Source: Wolbachia endosymbiont of Mansonella ozzardi
GTDB lineage: Bacteria; Pseudomonadota; Alphaproteobacteria; Rickettsiales; Anaplasmataceae
Length of the DNA stretch: 12,922 bases
NCBI RefSeq assembly: GCF_020278625.1
Contig: NZ_JADAKK010000014.1
Span: forward strand, 8,205 to 21,126
Direction of reading: 5' to 3'
Positions 1-9,796 of this stretch are shown here, piece after piece (position 1 is the stretch's first letter; the number at the start of each line of letters is the position of its first letter). Made by a program: the position numbers and the translations under genes. The notes beneath the pieces are model-generated. The model saw only the letters and a program-made list of their open reading frames with translations. It searched no databases and was not told the DNA's origin.

Positions 1-777
1 AAAAAAGAACATAGTTTGTTGAAATTCATTTATGATAATTCTCAGCATAGCTTGGAGCAGAAGCTTACTGATTATAAAAAAAGTCTGGAAAAACTTGAAG
101 GGCTTAGTAAAGTTTTCTTGTTACAAAATGTTCCAAAGCGTATTGAGGTTTATGATAATAGCCATACATCTAGAAATCAACAAGTTGGTGTGATGATTGT
201 TGCAGGGCAGGAAGGTTTTTTAAAAAGTGAATACAGAAAATTTACTATAAAAGAAGAAATTTCAGGTGATGACTATAAAATGATGAGAGAGGTGCTGACC
301 AGACGTTTCTCCGGTAAGATAAAAGACATAATTCCCGATTTTTTATTGATTGATGGTGGGCCTGGGCATGTCTCCATAGTAAAAAATGTATTAGAAATAT
401 TGAATATAAATATTCCTTTTGCTTGCATGGCAAAGGGCTCCTATCGCAACGCAGGGAATGAAAGATTTTATATGCCGGGCAGAGAAGGATTTACTCTAGC
501 AAATGACAACAAAGTCATGCTTTATTTACAATCGCTGCGTAATGAGGCTCATCGTTTTGCAGTCGCTTCACATAGAAAAAAGCGCGATAAACAGCCTTTC
601 GTTTCAACGTTAAGTAAAATAACTGGCATTGGTAGCAAAAGAAAAAATGCGTTAATGTTTCATTTTGGTTCAGTGGAAAACATAAGCAAAGCTTCCCTGG
701 ACGAAGTTCAGAGTGTAGCTAGAATTAGTAAAGAATTAGCAAAAGCTGTTCTTGAACACTTGAATGACAAAAAGTAA
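1..777 (+). CDS. uvrC: UvrABC excinuclease subunit C, C-terminal part (5' end outside window)
   Basis: UvrC makes the two incisions around a DNA lesion after UvrA and UvrB have found it (nucleotide excision repair, cytoplasm). The reading frame is open from base 1, so the gene begins upstream; what is present is the end of the UvrB-binding region, the RNase H-like endonuclease domain and the C-terminal helix-hairpin-helix pair. The catalytic signature is visible: YDNSHT with its Asp at 154-156 (E. coli D399), LLIDGGPGH with Asp at 352-354 (E. coli D466), and NEAH with His at 550-552 (E. coli H538), followed by HRKKR. The HhH region starts near 600 with ITGIGSKRK. The gene converges on hemB with 17 bases between stops, and I see no clear terminator hairpin in that gap. 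The fragment looks intact. The N-terminal GIY-YIG nuclease cannot be judged from this window. Confidence 0.97.
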   Translation, partial: KKEHSLLKFIYDNSQHSLEQKLTDYKKSLEKLEGLSKVFLLQNVPKRIEVYDNSHTSRNQQVGVMIVAGQEGFLKSEYRKFTIKEEISGDDYKMMREVLTRRFSGKIKDIIPDFLLIDGGPGHVSIVKNVLEILNINIPFACMAKGSYRNAGNERFYMPGREGFTLANDNKVMLYLQSLRNEAHRFAVASHRKKRDKQPFVSTLSKITGIGSKRKNALMFHFGSVENISKASLDEVQSVARISKELAKAVLEHLNDKK

Positions 778-794
778 ACTTTCTACAGTGCGTG

Positions 795-1796
795 TTACGC
801 TTCTTGCCTCAAATTTTTTGCAACATCAAGTGCAGCGTAGGTGAATATTGCACTCGCACCTGCGCGTTTAAAGCCAATTAAAGACTCATAAATTACTTTG
901 TCGTAATCCAGCCAGCCATTGTTTGTTGCAGCTTTTATCATTGCGTACTCACCACTTACTTGGTAAGCAAAAATTGGAAAATTGAACTTATCGCTTGCTG
1001 TTTTTATTACATCCAAGTATGGCATACCTGGTTTTATCATAATAAAATCTGCACCTTCATTTATATCCATTTCGACTTCACAAATTGCCTCTCTTGCATT
1101 TCTGTAATCCATTTGATAGCCACTTTTATCAATAGAACTAGATGGTACGCATGAACCGATAACTTGTCTAAATGGTGCATGGAAGCTGGAGCAATATTTC
1201 ACTGCATAAGATAGTATTGATACATCTTGAAAGCCATTATCATCCAATGCTTTTCTTATTTTACCTATTCTACCATCCATCATATCAGAAGGAGCAACTA
1301 TATCACATCCAGCTTTTGCTAAAGCAAGTGCTTGCTTTAACAACACTGGCACAGTTTCATCGTTTTCTACGTCTATCCGATTTTTTTTTAAAATGCCATC
1401 ATGACCATGAGTGGTGTATGGATCAAGTGCAACGTCTGCGATAATGCCAATGCCCGGCACTTTTAATTTTACAGCACGAATTGCTTTGCAGATTAAATTG
1501 TCCAGACTGTATGCTTCCTCAGCATTTTCAGATTTTAATTTGCTGTCAACTACAGGGAAAATTGCAATAGCATTAATTCCTAAATCCTCAACTTCCTGAG
1601 CCATGGAAACCAATTCATCTATCGAGTAACATTTTATGTTAGGTAAGCCAGGAATTGGTTCGGTTGTTTCTTCTCTACCATGAACAAACAGGGGAAAAAT
1701 CAAGTCGTTTACTGATAAAATACTTTCACTTGTTAAATTGCGAACCCATTTACTTGAGCGTCTACGCCTTAACCGTGTGTTTGGAAAATTAAACAT
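795..1796 (-). CDS. hemB: Delta-aminolevulinic acid dehydratase (porphobilinogen synthase), Mg-type
   Basis: Condenses two 5-aminolevulinate molecules into porphobilinogen, the second common step of heme synthesis. From the ATG the protein is 333 residues, normal for the family. Both Schiff-base lysines are present: K200 in SYAVKYCSSF and K255 in MIKPGMPY. The metal site reads DVALDPYTTHGHDG (121-134). The three cysteines of zinc enzymes are replaced by A123, D125 and D133, as in magnesium or metal-independent bacterial enzymes; that assignment comes from family knowledge. An in-frame TTG at 1815-1817 would add seven residues and has a weak AGG upstream. I prefer the ATG at 1794-1796 because the family's N-terminal arginine-rich segment (RLRRRRSSKWVR) begins just after it. 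Several Rickettsiales make their own heme, so a kept hemB is expected. Confidence 0.96.
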   Translation of the reverse strand: MFNFPNTRLRRRRSSKWVRNLTSESILSVNDLIFPLFVHGREETTEPIPGLPNIKCYSIDELVSMAQEVEDLGINAIAIFPVVDSKLKSENAEEAYSLDNLICKAIRAVKLKVPGIGIIADVALDPYTTHGHDGILKKNRIDVENDETVPVLLKQALALAKAGCDIVAPSDMMDGRIGKIRKALDDNGFQDVSILSYAVKYCSSFHAPFRQVIGSCVPSSSIDKSGYQMDYRNAREAICEVEMDINEGADFIMIKPGMPYLDVIKTASDKFNFPIFAYQVSGEYAMIKAATNNGWLDYDKVIYESLIGFKRAGASAIFTYAALDVAKNLRQEA

Positions 1797-1964
1797 CGTA
1801 TTTATTGTGCTAGACAAAACTTAACCTGACAGAAGAACTGAGGTAGTCTAAACTAATATTAGAGTCTTATTCAATGCTATTAATATTTTTCTGAAAAGCA
1901 ATATATTTGCTATAAAAAAATAGATCTCTTATACAAAATCTCAATGGTAACAGGATAGATTAAA

Positions 1965-2042
1965 GATACCGTTTTGCCAGTCAACAATGGTATCATCTAA
2001 ATATCCCCCTTCTCTTGCCATCCAAATAGCTGACACTGGGAC
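1965..2042. repeat. Short dispersed palindromic repeat, degenerate
   Basis: A GATACC (1965-1970) pairs with GGTATC (1989-1994), and GTT (1971-1973) can pair with AAC (1983-1985), giving a small hairpin around TTGCCAGTC. The flanking sequence to 2042, read on the minus strand, resembles the short hairpin repeats scattered through Wolbachia and other Rickettsiales genomes (CCCAGTGTCAGCTA-type). That resemblance is from memory, not from a search. No second copy lies in this window. Confidence 0.45.
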
Positions 2043-2106
2043 CTAAGATGCTACTTTAGTAAAAAAAATACTTAAGAAATTTACCAAGTAGAAAAAAAAG
2101 ACAATA

Positions 2107-2157
2107 AAACCCCGAAGTAGCTAGTTATTCCTCTCTCTATTTTTAAATCCGGCGTTG
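2107..2157 (+). repeat. Dispersed repeat, copy 1 (matches 12875-12922)
   Basis: This stretch and the last 48 bases of the window align in the same orientation. Both start AAAC(C/T)CCG, share the identical block TAGCTAGTTATTC (2118-2130 and 12884-12896), and continue through a pyrimidine-rich tract into TTTAAAT and GGC or GC. The two copies have diverged by substitutions and small gaps. Here the repeat appears to continue beyond 2157 (about to 2380), but the second copy is cut by the window edge, so its full length cannot be measured. Confidence 0.65.
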
Positions 2158-2281
2158 GGTGATGTCTGAAACGACTTATAAGCGCGTTTTAGCTTTTATA
2201 GGTAAAAACCCGAAATTTTATAAAGATATACAATACACATAGTGCGAAAAATTAAACAATAGTACGCCAAGTACAAGCTTT

Positions 2282-2342
2282 CTTATCACTTTAACCTACA
2301 CAGATTGGGAAGTTAAACAAATAACTTCAGTGTCGTGATAAG
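2282..2342. repeat. Nested inverted repeat (possible structured RNA or cruciform)
   Basis: Three complementary pairs are nested in order: CTTATCAC (2282-2289) with GTGATAAG (2335-2342), ACAC (2298-2301) with GTGT (2330-2333), and GAAGTTA (2309-2315) with TAACTTC (2322-2328) around a six-base loop AACAAA. The unpaired bases are nearly all on the 5' side, giving a long bulged hairpin. No run of T follows closely, so it is not an obvious terminator. Function is unknown. Confidence 0.5.
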
Positions 2343-2644
2343 GGGGTTAATAGAGCTTGTCAAGTAGTTTTTTTCGTTTCTATTCTATTGGGTAGCTTTT
2401 CTCTACTGTTGTCTGCTCATTCCTTGTGTAGTGTAATTGGTATTACATAACCTATTTTCTGATTTAGCGTCAAAACTTGCTTCCCTCCTCAAATGCTCCA
2501 CCTTGCTTCTGTCTTTATGATTAAGCTATAGCCTATAAATTTCTTATTTACATTACTTTTATAGCATATTCTGCTAATATCAGAATAGGTATGTAATATG
2601 TTAGGTGAGAATAAATAACCAACAGCAAGTATAGAGCACGTGCT

Positions 2645-2806
2645 ATGGTAGAAAGAGCACAAAATGCTTACCACAATACTGGTAAAATTAGGCGATCTAT
2701 TACCATAATTTTATTGGTAAGTATGATTGTCCCATTTGCTCTTTCTTATACAGTTCCTTCTGTATTCATGATTAGTAGATTGTTTTTTGAAACCAGGAGA
2801 AAATGA
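2645..2806 (+). CDS. Small hypothetical membrane protein (53 aa)
   Basis: I do not recognise this ORF. The 53-residue product has a basic N-terminal part (KIRRS near residues 14-18), then one hydrophobic stretch of about 24 residues (19-42, starting ITIILLVSMIV) that could be a membrane helix, and a basic C-terminal tail ending FETRRK. It begins at ATG 2645. No good Shine-Dalgarno is seen directly upstream; an AGGTGAG lies far off, at about 2603. Its stop (2804-2806) sits one base before the ATG of the next reading frame at 2808, so the two would be translated together. Coding character also appears to extend upstream in frame (from about 2615) without a start codon, so it may itself be a remnant of a longer gene. 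It could be a real micro-protein or part of the same decayed locus as 2808-3754. Confidence 0.35.
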   Translation: MVERAQNAYHNTGKIRRSITIILLVSMIVPFALSYTVPSVFMISRLFFETRRK

Positions 2807-2807
2807 A

Positions 2808-3754
2808 ATGAGATTATCGGCTTGGCCAAAAAATATCATCACGGTAATACCAAAAGCTGTTTTGGCTGTATGCATTATTGCCTCCTGTATACTTTTAGCA
2901 TTGCCTATGTTATTCCTGTGGCTACTAGACCAGACACTTATTGGAGAAGTGCAGCAGCTTTTTAACTGAATGCAAGAAGCTTAGGAAGAAGAAAGACTAC
3001 TTCTCATACATGGTTTAGTTGATGTCCTTCCTTTTGTTGCGAAAACCACTCACGATCCAAGCGCAGTTTCTAGTATAAATTTGAGTATTGATAAACTTAT
3101 AGAGGAATATAAAGAGGACCTAAGCAGGGAAGAGTTCCATGCACAGCTAAATAGGGAAAATATAACTGATATTGAAGAGTATATCGAACAGTCAAATGAA
3201 TTTAAGGCAGATGAAAAATCTAAAGCACTTGAGTGTTTGAAGTTTATCAATAGAACAGGAAATAGTTTCAAAGATAATTATAGTCAGTTAACACTAAAGC
3301 AAGCAGCTATTTTGTGTTAGAAAGTTGCAACGATAAAAACACAAGAACAGAAGACCCAACAGTTCCTTTAAGCGATGGAGATATAAAAAATAGAAAGGAT
3401 ATGTTTGTAAGAGGTCTTACAGATGCAGCAACAACTTATGGCAAACAAGGTCAAAGTTGTGCTGGTGGAACATACAATAAACTATTTGAATATTTAGCTG
3501 CTTTGCATCCATCAGTGGTTATCAAGCTGGATGAAAAGAAAGCTAGTAAAATTAGTTGCTGTGGACAGCAAGATAATCAATTAGTAAGTAATTTTATAGA
3601 AGAAGTAAGAAAAGCAGTTAGTCAAGAAGTTCAGGATGAAGAACTGAATTTAGATGGATTTATACAAGAAGGATTCGAGAATGTAAAGCAGGTAAAAAAC
3701 AAATTACCACAACTTCAAGTAAACTCAGTAACTGATAGTCCAAAACAACAATAG
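2808..3754 (+). pseudogene. Decayed gene for an N-terminally membrane-anchored hypothetical protein
   Basis: A strong ribosome binding site AGGAG (2795-2799) stands eight bases before ATG 2808. The frame encodes a hydrophobic N-terminus (about residues 10-44, ITVIPKAVLAV onward), then meets TGA (2967-2969) and TAG (2982-2984). It continues in the same frame as protein-like sequence (EEERLLLIHGLVDVLPF, then a charged segment around EEYIEQSNEF) to a stop at 3318-3320. From there coding character moves to another frame, ending at 3754. Restoring one T in the TTTT run at 3310-3313 would join the two frames. The C-terminal part contains SCAGGTYNKLFEYLAALHP and ends in a hydrophilic Gln-rich tail. 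Intact, the protein would be about 315 residues with an N-terminal membrane anchor and a soluble domain. I do not recognise the family. Alternatively, the separate pieces with TTG (3081) or GTG (3314) starts are expressed, which I think less likely. Confidence 0.6.
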
Positions 3755-3791
3755 CAAAAGCCTCTTAATTCTGTAGACTTATTTAAAAATG

Positions 3792-3820
3792 TTGCTAATC
3801 GACATGTACAAATGTAATAT
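3792..3820 (+). promoter_or_regulatory. Candidate sigma-70 promoter of gyrB
   Basis: TTGCTA (3792-3797) and TAATAT (3815-3820) are separated by exactly 17 bases. Transcription would start near 3827, leaving a leader of about 23 bases before the gyrB ATG at 3850. The leader carries no strong Shine-Dalgarno sequence. Confidence 0.55.
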
Positions 3821-3840
3821 TAATTAGTATTCATAAATAA

Positions 3841-6228
<2,388 letters not shown>

Positions 6229-6344
6229 CTTTTGGTTCAACTTAGAACATTTTCATTGTGGTTAACAACTCTAGTATGTATATTGATAAGTCTTGTTTTC
6301 AATAAGTAATAAAAGTAGTAATTGTTATGATAATGTTATTGCGT

Positions 6345-6349
6345 AGGAG
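6345..6349 (+). promoter_or_regulatory. Ribosome binding site choosing the start of the BamB-like gene
   Basis: AGGAG lies seven bases before ATG 6357. In-frame ATGs at 6327 and 6333 lie upstream of it and have no such site, so 6357 is the preferred start. Confidence 0.6.
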
Positions 6350-6356
6350 TTACATA

Positions 6357-7418
6357 ATGGCAAGCGAACGAATAACCTTGGTCGATAAAAAGTTATCGCA
6401 AGGTTATGTAGCTCCAGTGCTTACAGGAAATAGTATCATTTTGACAGATAAGCACGGCACTTTGTATTTCTTTGATGCTAATAGCTCAAGGGCTCTGAGT
6501 TGGAAATTGCATCTTCTACGTGGAAAGAAAATTGGTAACATGAGCCTATTGCGCCATAGAGGAATTGTTTTCTTTATAGTAAATAACGTTCTGAATACAA
6601 TAGATGCAAAAATTGGCGAGGCTCAGTGGGAAAAAGGACTGAGAGCTCCGGTAAGAGGAAAAGCAATGGTAACAAATAATAAACTGATAGTATTAACCAT
6701 CGATAACTGCCTGTATGCGTTTGATATAAAAGATGGCAGCTCCATTTGGACTTATCAAGATGGTATCAATGTGGTTCGTGGTTTATATTCCATATCACCT
6801 GTAATTTCCAATGATAAAATAATAGCACCGTTTTCAAATGGTGAGTTGATAGCTTTTAACGAAGATGGTAAAAAATTGTGGAACCAAAAATTGGCTACAA
6901 ACTTTTTGAACACACAGCTCACAGACGTGACCACTATACCAATAGTGCTTGACGATACTTTAGTAGCTACAAACAATTCTTATATTTATGGTATTGACAT
7001 AAAATCAGAAAACATTTTGTGGTCAAAGCCATTACAAGTAAAAAGTGTATCAGACATTGTATCATATTATAGTCCTCTCGTTCCTGCAAAGGAACAAAGA
7101 ACCTGTGGCAGGATTTTTGTAGTTACTAAAGATAATAAAATAATCGGTGTCGATATACGAAACGGAGAAACAGTCTGGACGTCCGATTTAATAGAAAATA
7201 CGCAATTATTTGCTCCAACTATGTATGCTCATGCTTTATGGGTAACAGTAATAAAGGGTTGGTATTTGCTTTTCCTGAATCTGAAAACACAGGAAAGGCA
7301 ATTGAAATACCTGGCAATGTGTTTTACACTCCAGTGTTTACCCATGAATAAGATATATGTGACAACTGAGGGAAACGGTGTTTATTCTTTAGAAAATAGG
7401 TTTGTTTTTTATGACTGA
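6357..7418 (+). CDS. BamB-like / PQQ-repeat beta-propeller protein, with an apparent internal double frameshift
   Basis: The 353-residue product is built from repeated blades of the type G-x-(I/L)-(Y/I)-x-(F/I)-D...G...(I/W)W: TLYFFDANS, CLYAFDIKDGSSIW, ELIAFNEDGKKLW, YIYGIDIKSENILW and IIGVDIRNGETVW. This matches the PQQ-like beta-propeller fold seen in BamB, the lipoprotein scaffold of the outer-membrane protein assembly machine. BamB has a signal peptide and lipobox; none is visible from ATG 6357 or 6327. Bases 6232-6309 just upstream encode, in another frame, a hydrophobic peptide (LRTFSLWLTTLVCILISL), perhaps a detached signal sequence. Near the C-terminus, codons from about 7241 to 7348 read as poor propeller sequence, whereas the -1 frame reads like a normal blade (GNSNKGLVFAF, then EIPGNVFYTPVFTHE). 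The original frame resumes at KIYVTTEGNGVYSL. The 3' end overlaps lpdA by eight bases. Family is fairly sure; function and integrity are not. Confidence 0.75.
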   Translation: MASERITLVDKKLSQGYVAPVLTGNSIILTDKHGTLYFFDANSSRALSWKLHLLRGKKIGNMSLLRHRGIVFFIVNNVLNTIDAKIGEAQWEKGLRAPVRGKAMVTNNKLIVLTIDNCLYAFDIKDGSSIWTYQDGINVVRGLYSISPVISNDKIIAPFSNGELIAFNEDGKKLWNQKLATNFLNTQLTDVTTIPIVLDDTLVATNNSYIYGIDIKSENILWSKPLQVKSVSDIVSYYSPLVPAKEQRTCGRIFVVTKDNKIIGVDIRNGETVWTSDLIENTQLFAPTMYAHALWVTVIKGWYLLFLNLKTQERQLKYLAMCFTLQCLPMNKIYVTTEGNGVYSLENRFVFYD

Positions 7419-8799
7419 TTACGATCTGATTGTTGTAGGTGGCGGTCCAGGCGGCTATAAGTGTGCCATTGCTGCTGCAAGGCTTGGATTAAAAGTTGCC
7501 TGTATAGATAAAAACAGCATTTTTGGTGGTACGTGTTTGCGAGTTGGATGTATACCCTCTAAAGCTTTACTTCACTCCTCCTATCAGTATTTTCACACGA
7601 AAAATGATCTGTCAAAACTTGGCATAAAAGTTAAGGATGCTAGTTTTGATTTAAAAGAAATGTTGGAATACAAGGATGCTAGAGTTCAGGAACTTGGGAA
7701 AGGTATAGAATATCTGTTCAGCTTTCACAAGATCACTAAAATCAACGGACTTGGGAAAATTACCGCTTTTGATCAAGGCAATCTTGAAGTTTTAGTTGAA
7801 GGCAAGACGTTGAAGACAAAAAATATAGTAATTGCAACCGGTTCTAATGTTATTTCTCTACCAGGAATTAATATTGACGAGGAAAATATCATTTCATCTA
7901 CCGGTGGGTTGTCTCTAATTGAAATACCAAAAAAACTTGTCGTGATCGGAGCTGGGGCAATAGGGCTTGAAATGTCTTCTGTATGGAAAAGGCTAGGGTC
8001 TGAGGTCACTGTAGTAGAGTTTCTTGATAAAATTGCTGCAGCAATGGATGGAGAATTAAGTAAGTCTCTTCTTTCTAGTTTGCAAAAACAAGGAATAAAA
8101 TTCTTACTCAGCACTAAAGTTGAGGAGATAAAACAAAATAGTAATTCTCTCAGTGTAAAAGTTTGCTCTACCCAAGATAACCGAAGAAACACTATAGAGG
8201 CAGATAAGGTGCTCATTGCAGTGGGTCGAAAACCATGCACCGAGGGTCTTGGTATCGATGAGAAGATAGAGAAAGATAATCGTGGGTTCATTCAAGTTGA
8301 CAACAGGTATGAAACTAATATGAGGGGAATATTTGCCATTGGTGATGTAATTGGTGGAGCAATGCTTGCTCATAAAGCAGAAGAAGAAGGGGTGGCAGTT
8401 GCAGGGACAATAGCAGGGCAGTCACCTCACGTTGACTATGGGATCATACCATCCGTCATTTATATTCACCCTGCGGTTTCTTCAATCGGTAAAACCGAAG
8501 AGGAACTGAAAAGTGCCGGTTGTAAATATAAAGTTGGTAAATGCCAATTTGCTGCAAATGGCAGAGCAAAAATCACTGGTGATGCCGAGGGATTCGTGAA
8601 AGTGCTAACTTGCAGCACCACAGATACAATACTAGGTGTACATATCATAGGAGCATATGCTGATACGCTAATTAATGAAGCAGCAGTTGCAATGGCATAT
8701 GGTGCTGCAGCAGAGGATATATATAGAATTTGTCACTCTCACCCTGATATAAACGAAGCTTTCCGAGATGCGTGTATCGATGCCTTCTTTAAAAAGTAA
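7411..8799 (+). CDS. lpdA: Dihydrolipoamide dehydrogenase (E3)
   Basis: The E3 flavoprotein of 2-oxoacid dehydrogenase complexes; it reoxidises dihydrolipoamide and reduces NAD+. From ATG 7411 the protein is 462 residues, a typical length. The FAD-binding Rossmann motif is [17 protein letters not shown] near the N-terminus. The redox-active disulfide is C42-C47 in [15 protein letters not shown]. The NAD-binding motif is [15 protein letters not shown], and the second FAD contact is [20 protein letters not shown]. The catalytic pair H444 and E449 lies in [10 protein letters not shown], at the same residue numbers as I recall for the E. coli enzyme. A TTG at 7402 would add three residues, but ATG 7411 fits the family start ([12 protein letters not shown]). 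The start overlaps the stop of the propeller gene by eight bases, and the 3' end overlaps xerC by 32 bases, suggesting coupled translation. Which 2-oxoacid complex it serves cannot be told from the sequence. Confidence 0.97.
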   Translation: MTDYDLIVVGGGPGGYKCAIAAARLGLKVACIDKNSIFGGTCLRVGCIPSKALLHSSYQYFHTKNDLSKLGIKVKDASFDLKEMLEYKDARVQELGKGIEYLFSFHKITKINGLGKITAFDQGNLEVLVEGKTLKTKNIVIATGSNVISLPGINIDEENIISSTGGLSLIEIPKKLVVIGAGAIGLEMSSVWKRLGSEVTVVEFLDKIAAAMDGELSKSLLSSLQKQGIKFLLSTKVEEIKQNSNSLSVKVCSTQDNRRNTIEADKVLIAVGRKPCTEGLGIDEKIEKDNRGFIQVDNRYETNMRGIFAIGDVIGGAMLAHKAEEEGVAVAGTIAGQSPHVDYGIIPSVIYIHPAVSSIGKTEEELKSAGCKYKVGKCQFAANGRAKITGDAEGFVKVLTCSTTDTILGVHIIGAYADTLINEAAVAMAYGAAAEDIYRICHSHPDINEAFRDACIDAFFKK

Positions 8800-9715
8800 C
8801 CTTGGTTCAATTATTGGAAATTGGTATGAATGGCTGAGATACAATAGATCTTACTCACCTAACACTTTAGAATCATATATGAGAGACTTGCGAGATCTCA
8901 TAAATTTCCTCAGCGCTCACATTGGTGGAGAAGTAAATATTGGTTCCTTAGAAAAATTAAGCATACCTGAGCTAAGAAGCTGGCTTAGTTTCCGTTATAC
9001 AAGAGGTATAAATGCAAGGTCTAACACTCGCGCACTGTCAGCAGTCAGAAACTTTTTCAAGTACATAAAAAACAATTATGAAATAAACAATGAGGCTGTA
9101 TTTTCCTTGTCAAACCCAATTCAGAGAAAAATTTTGCCTAAAGCATTATCAATACCTGATGTAAAAACTCTACTGAAAAAAGTGAAATTATCTGACTGGG
9201 GTGAACCCTGGGTAATAAAAAGAGAAGTTGCAATTATTGTTCTGTTATATGGCACAGGCTTAAGAATTAGTGAAGCGCTGAGTCTTAGAATTGGTGATGT
9301 AAGTGGCGAAAACCTAATAATTACAGGTAAGGAAAACAAACAAAGGCAGGTATTTATTCTTCCGGTAGTAAAAAAGTGCTTACAAGAATATATAAAAGCT
9401 TGTCCTTACCTTGGCATTGGCGGTGAATCACAATATCTCTTTGTGGGGGTAAGAGGGAAAAATTTGGGAAGAACTTATGTTGCTAATCGTTTGCAGAAAA
9501 TAAGAAGAATGTTGAACTTGCCAGAAATTTTATCTCCACACGCATTACGTCACAGTTTCGCCACTCATTTGCTTCAAGAAAATGTTGACATAAGGTCAAT
9601 ACAACAACTACTTGGCCATTCAAGCCTGGAAACTACTCAAGTTTACACTCATCTAAATTATCAAGATATTTTTAGTATGTATAAAGATTTTCAGCAGAAT
9701 TTGGAAAAGGAATAA
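8768..9715 (+). CDS. xerC: Site-specific tyrosine recombinase XerC
   Basis: Resolves chromosome dimers together with XerD at the dif site. The 315-residue protein has an N-terminal core-binding SAM-like domain (about 15-105, with [14 protein letters not shown]) and a C-terminal catalytic domain. All six catalytic residues are visible: R166 ([10 protein letters not shown]), K188 ([10 protein letters not shown]), H258 and R261 ([14 protein letters not shown]), H284 ([10 protein letters not shown]) and the nucleophile Y293 (QVYTHL). The [12 protein letters not shown] tail is closer to XerC than to XerD, but the paralogue call is less certain than the family. The start at ATG 8768 lies 32 bases inside lpdA; ATG 8780, 20 bases inside, is also possible. 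No phage or integron features flank it, so it is most likely the housekeeping enzyme. A weak hairpin (9717-9737) follows the stop but lacks a T run. Confidence 0.92.
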   Translation: MRVSMPSLKSNLGSIIGNWYEWLRYNRSYSPNTLESYMRDLRDLINFLSAHIGGEVNIGSLEKLSIPELRSWLSFRYTRGINARSNTRALSAVRNFFKYIKNNYEINNEAVFSLSNPIQRKILPKALSIPDVKTLLKKVKLSDWGEPWVIKREVAIIVLLYGTGLRISEALSLRIGDVSGENLIITGKENKQRQVFILPVVKKCLQEYIKACPYLGIGGESQYLFVGVRGKNLGRTYVANRLQKIRRMLNLPEILSPHALRHSFATHLLQENVDIRSIQQLLGHSSLETTQVYTHLNYQDIFSMYKDFQQNLEKE

Positions 9716-9796
9716 AAATCCTTGTAACTTGAGGATTATCGGTAGCACTACAAGGTCCTATGTCTTTTTCATCTCCTTTGTATAAAAAATACCATA

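Larger units (their letters stand above)
1818..2644. other. Gene-free, repeat-bearing intergenic region
   Basis: No convincing gene is present across about 830 bases. Short ORFs on both strands lack ribosome binding sites and family features. The region holds a perfect 10-base palindrome CTAATATTAG (1853-1862), a short hairpin-forming repeat (about 1965-2042), a longer segment (from about 2107) whose start recurs at the end of the window, and a nested inverted repeat (2282-2342). The rest is A+T-rich sequence. It probably contains worn dispersed repeats together with the promoter region of hemB, for which I could not settle on clear -35 and -10 boxes. Confidence 0.7.

Noticed and set aside
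1896..1910. AGCAA / TTGCT hairpin near an A run, as a terminator
   Set aside because: The stem is five base pairs and A+T-rich, it lies upstream of hemB rather than after a gene, and its neighbouring tract is too short in the relevant direction.
2489..2674. A 61-codon minus-strand ORF in the gene-free region
   Set aside because: It has no ribosome binding site and no family features, and it overlaps the small plus-strand ORF at 2645. I read it as chance.
6283..6312. TTGATA and TAATAA with an 18-base spacer upstream of the BamB-like gene
   Set aside because: The spacing is acceptable, but the boxes fall inside the hydrophobic upstream frame that may be old coding sequence, and A+T richness makes such matches common.
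7773..8291. A 172-codon minus-strand ORF
   Set aside because: It lies wholly inside lpdA on the opposite strand. Its composition mirrors the lpdA codons, and it has no ribosome binding site or recognisable family.
8768..9715. The tyrosine recombinase as a phage integrase or integron enzyme
   Set aside because: Length, motifs and the [12 protein letters not shown] tail match chromosomal XerC, and no attachment site, phage gene or cassette is nearby.
9717..9737. AATCCT / AGGATT hairpin just after xerC as a terminator
   Set aside because: The stem is only six base pairs with a nine-base loop, and no T run follows.
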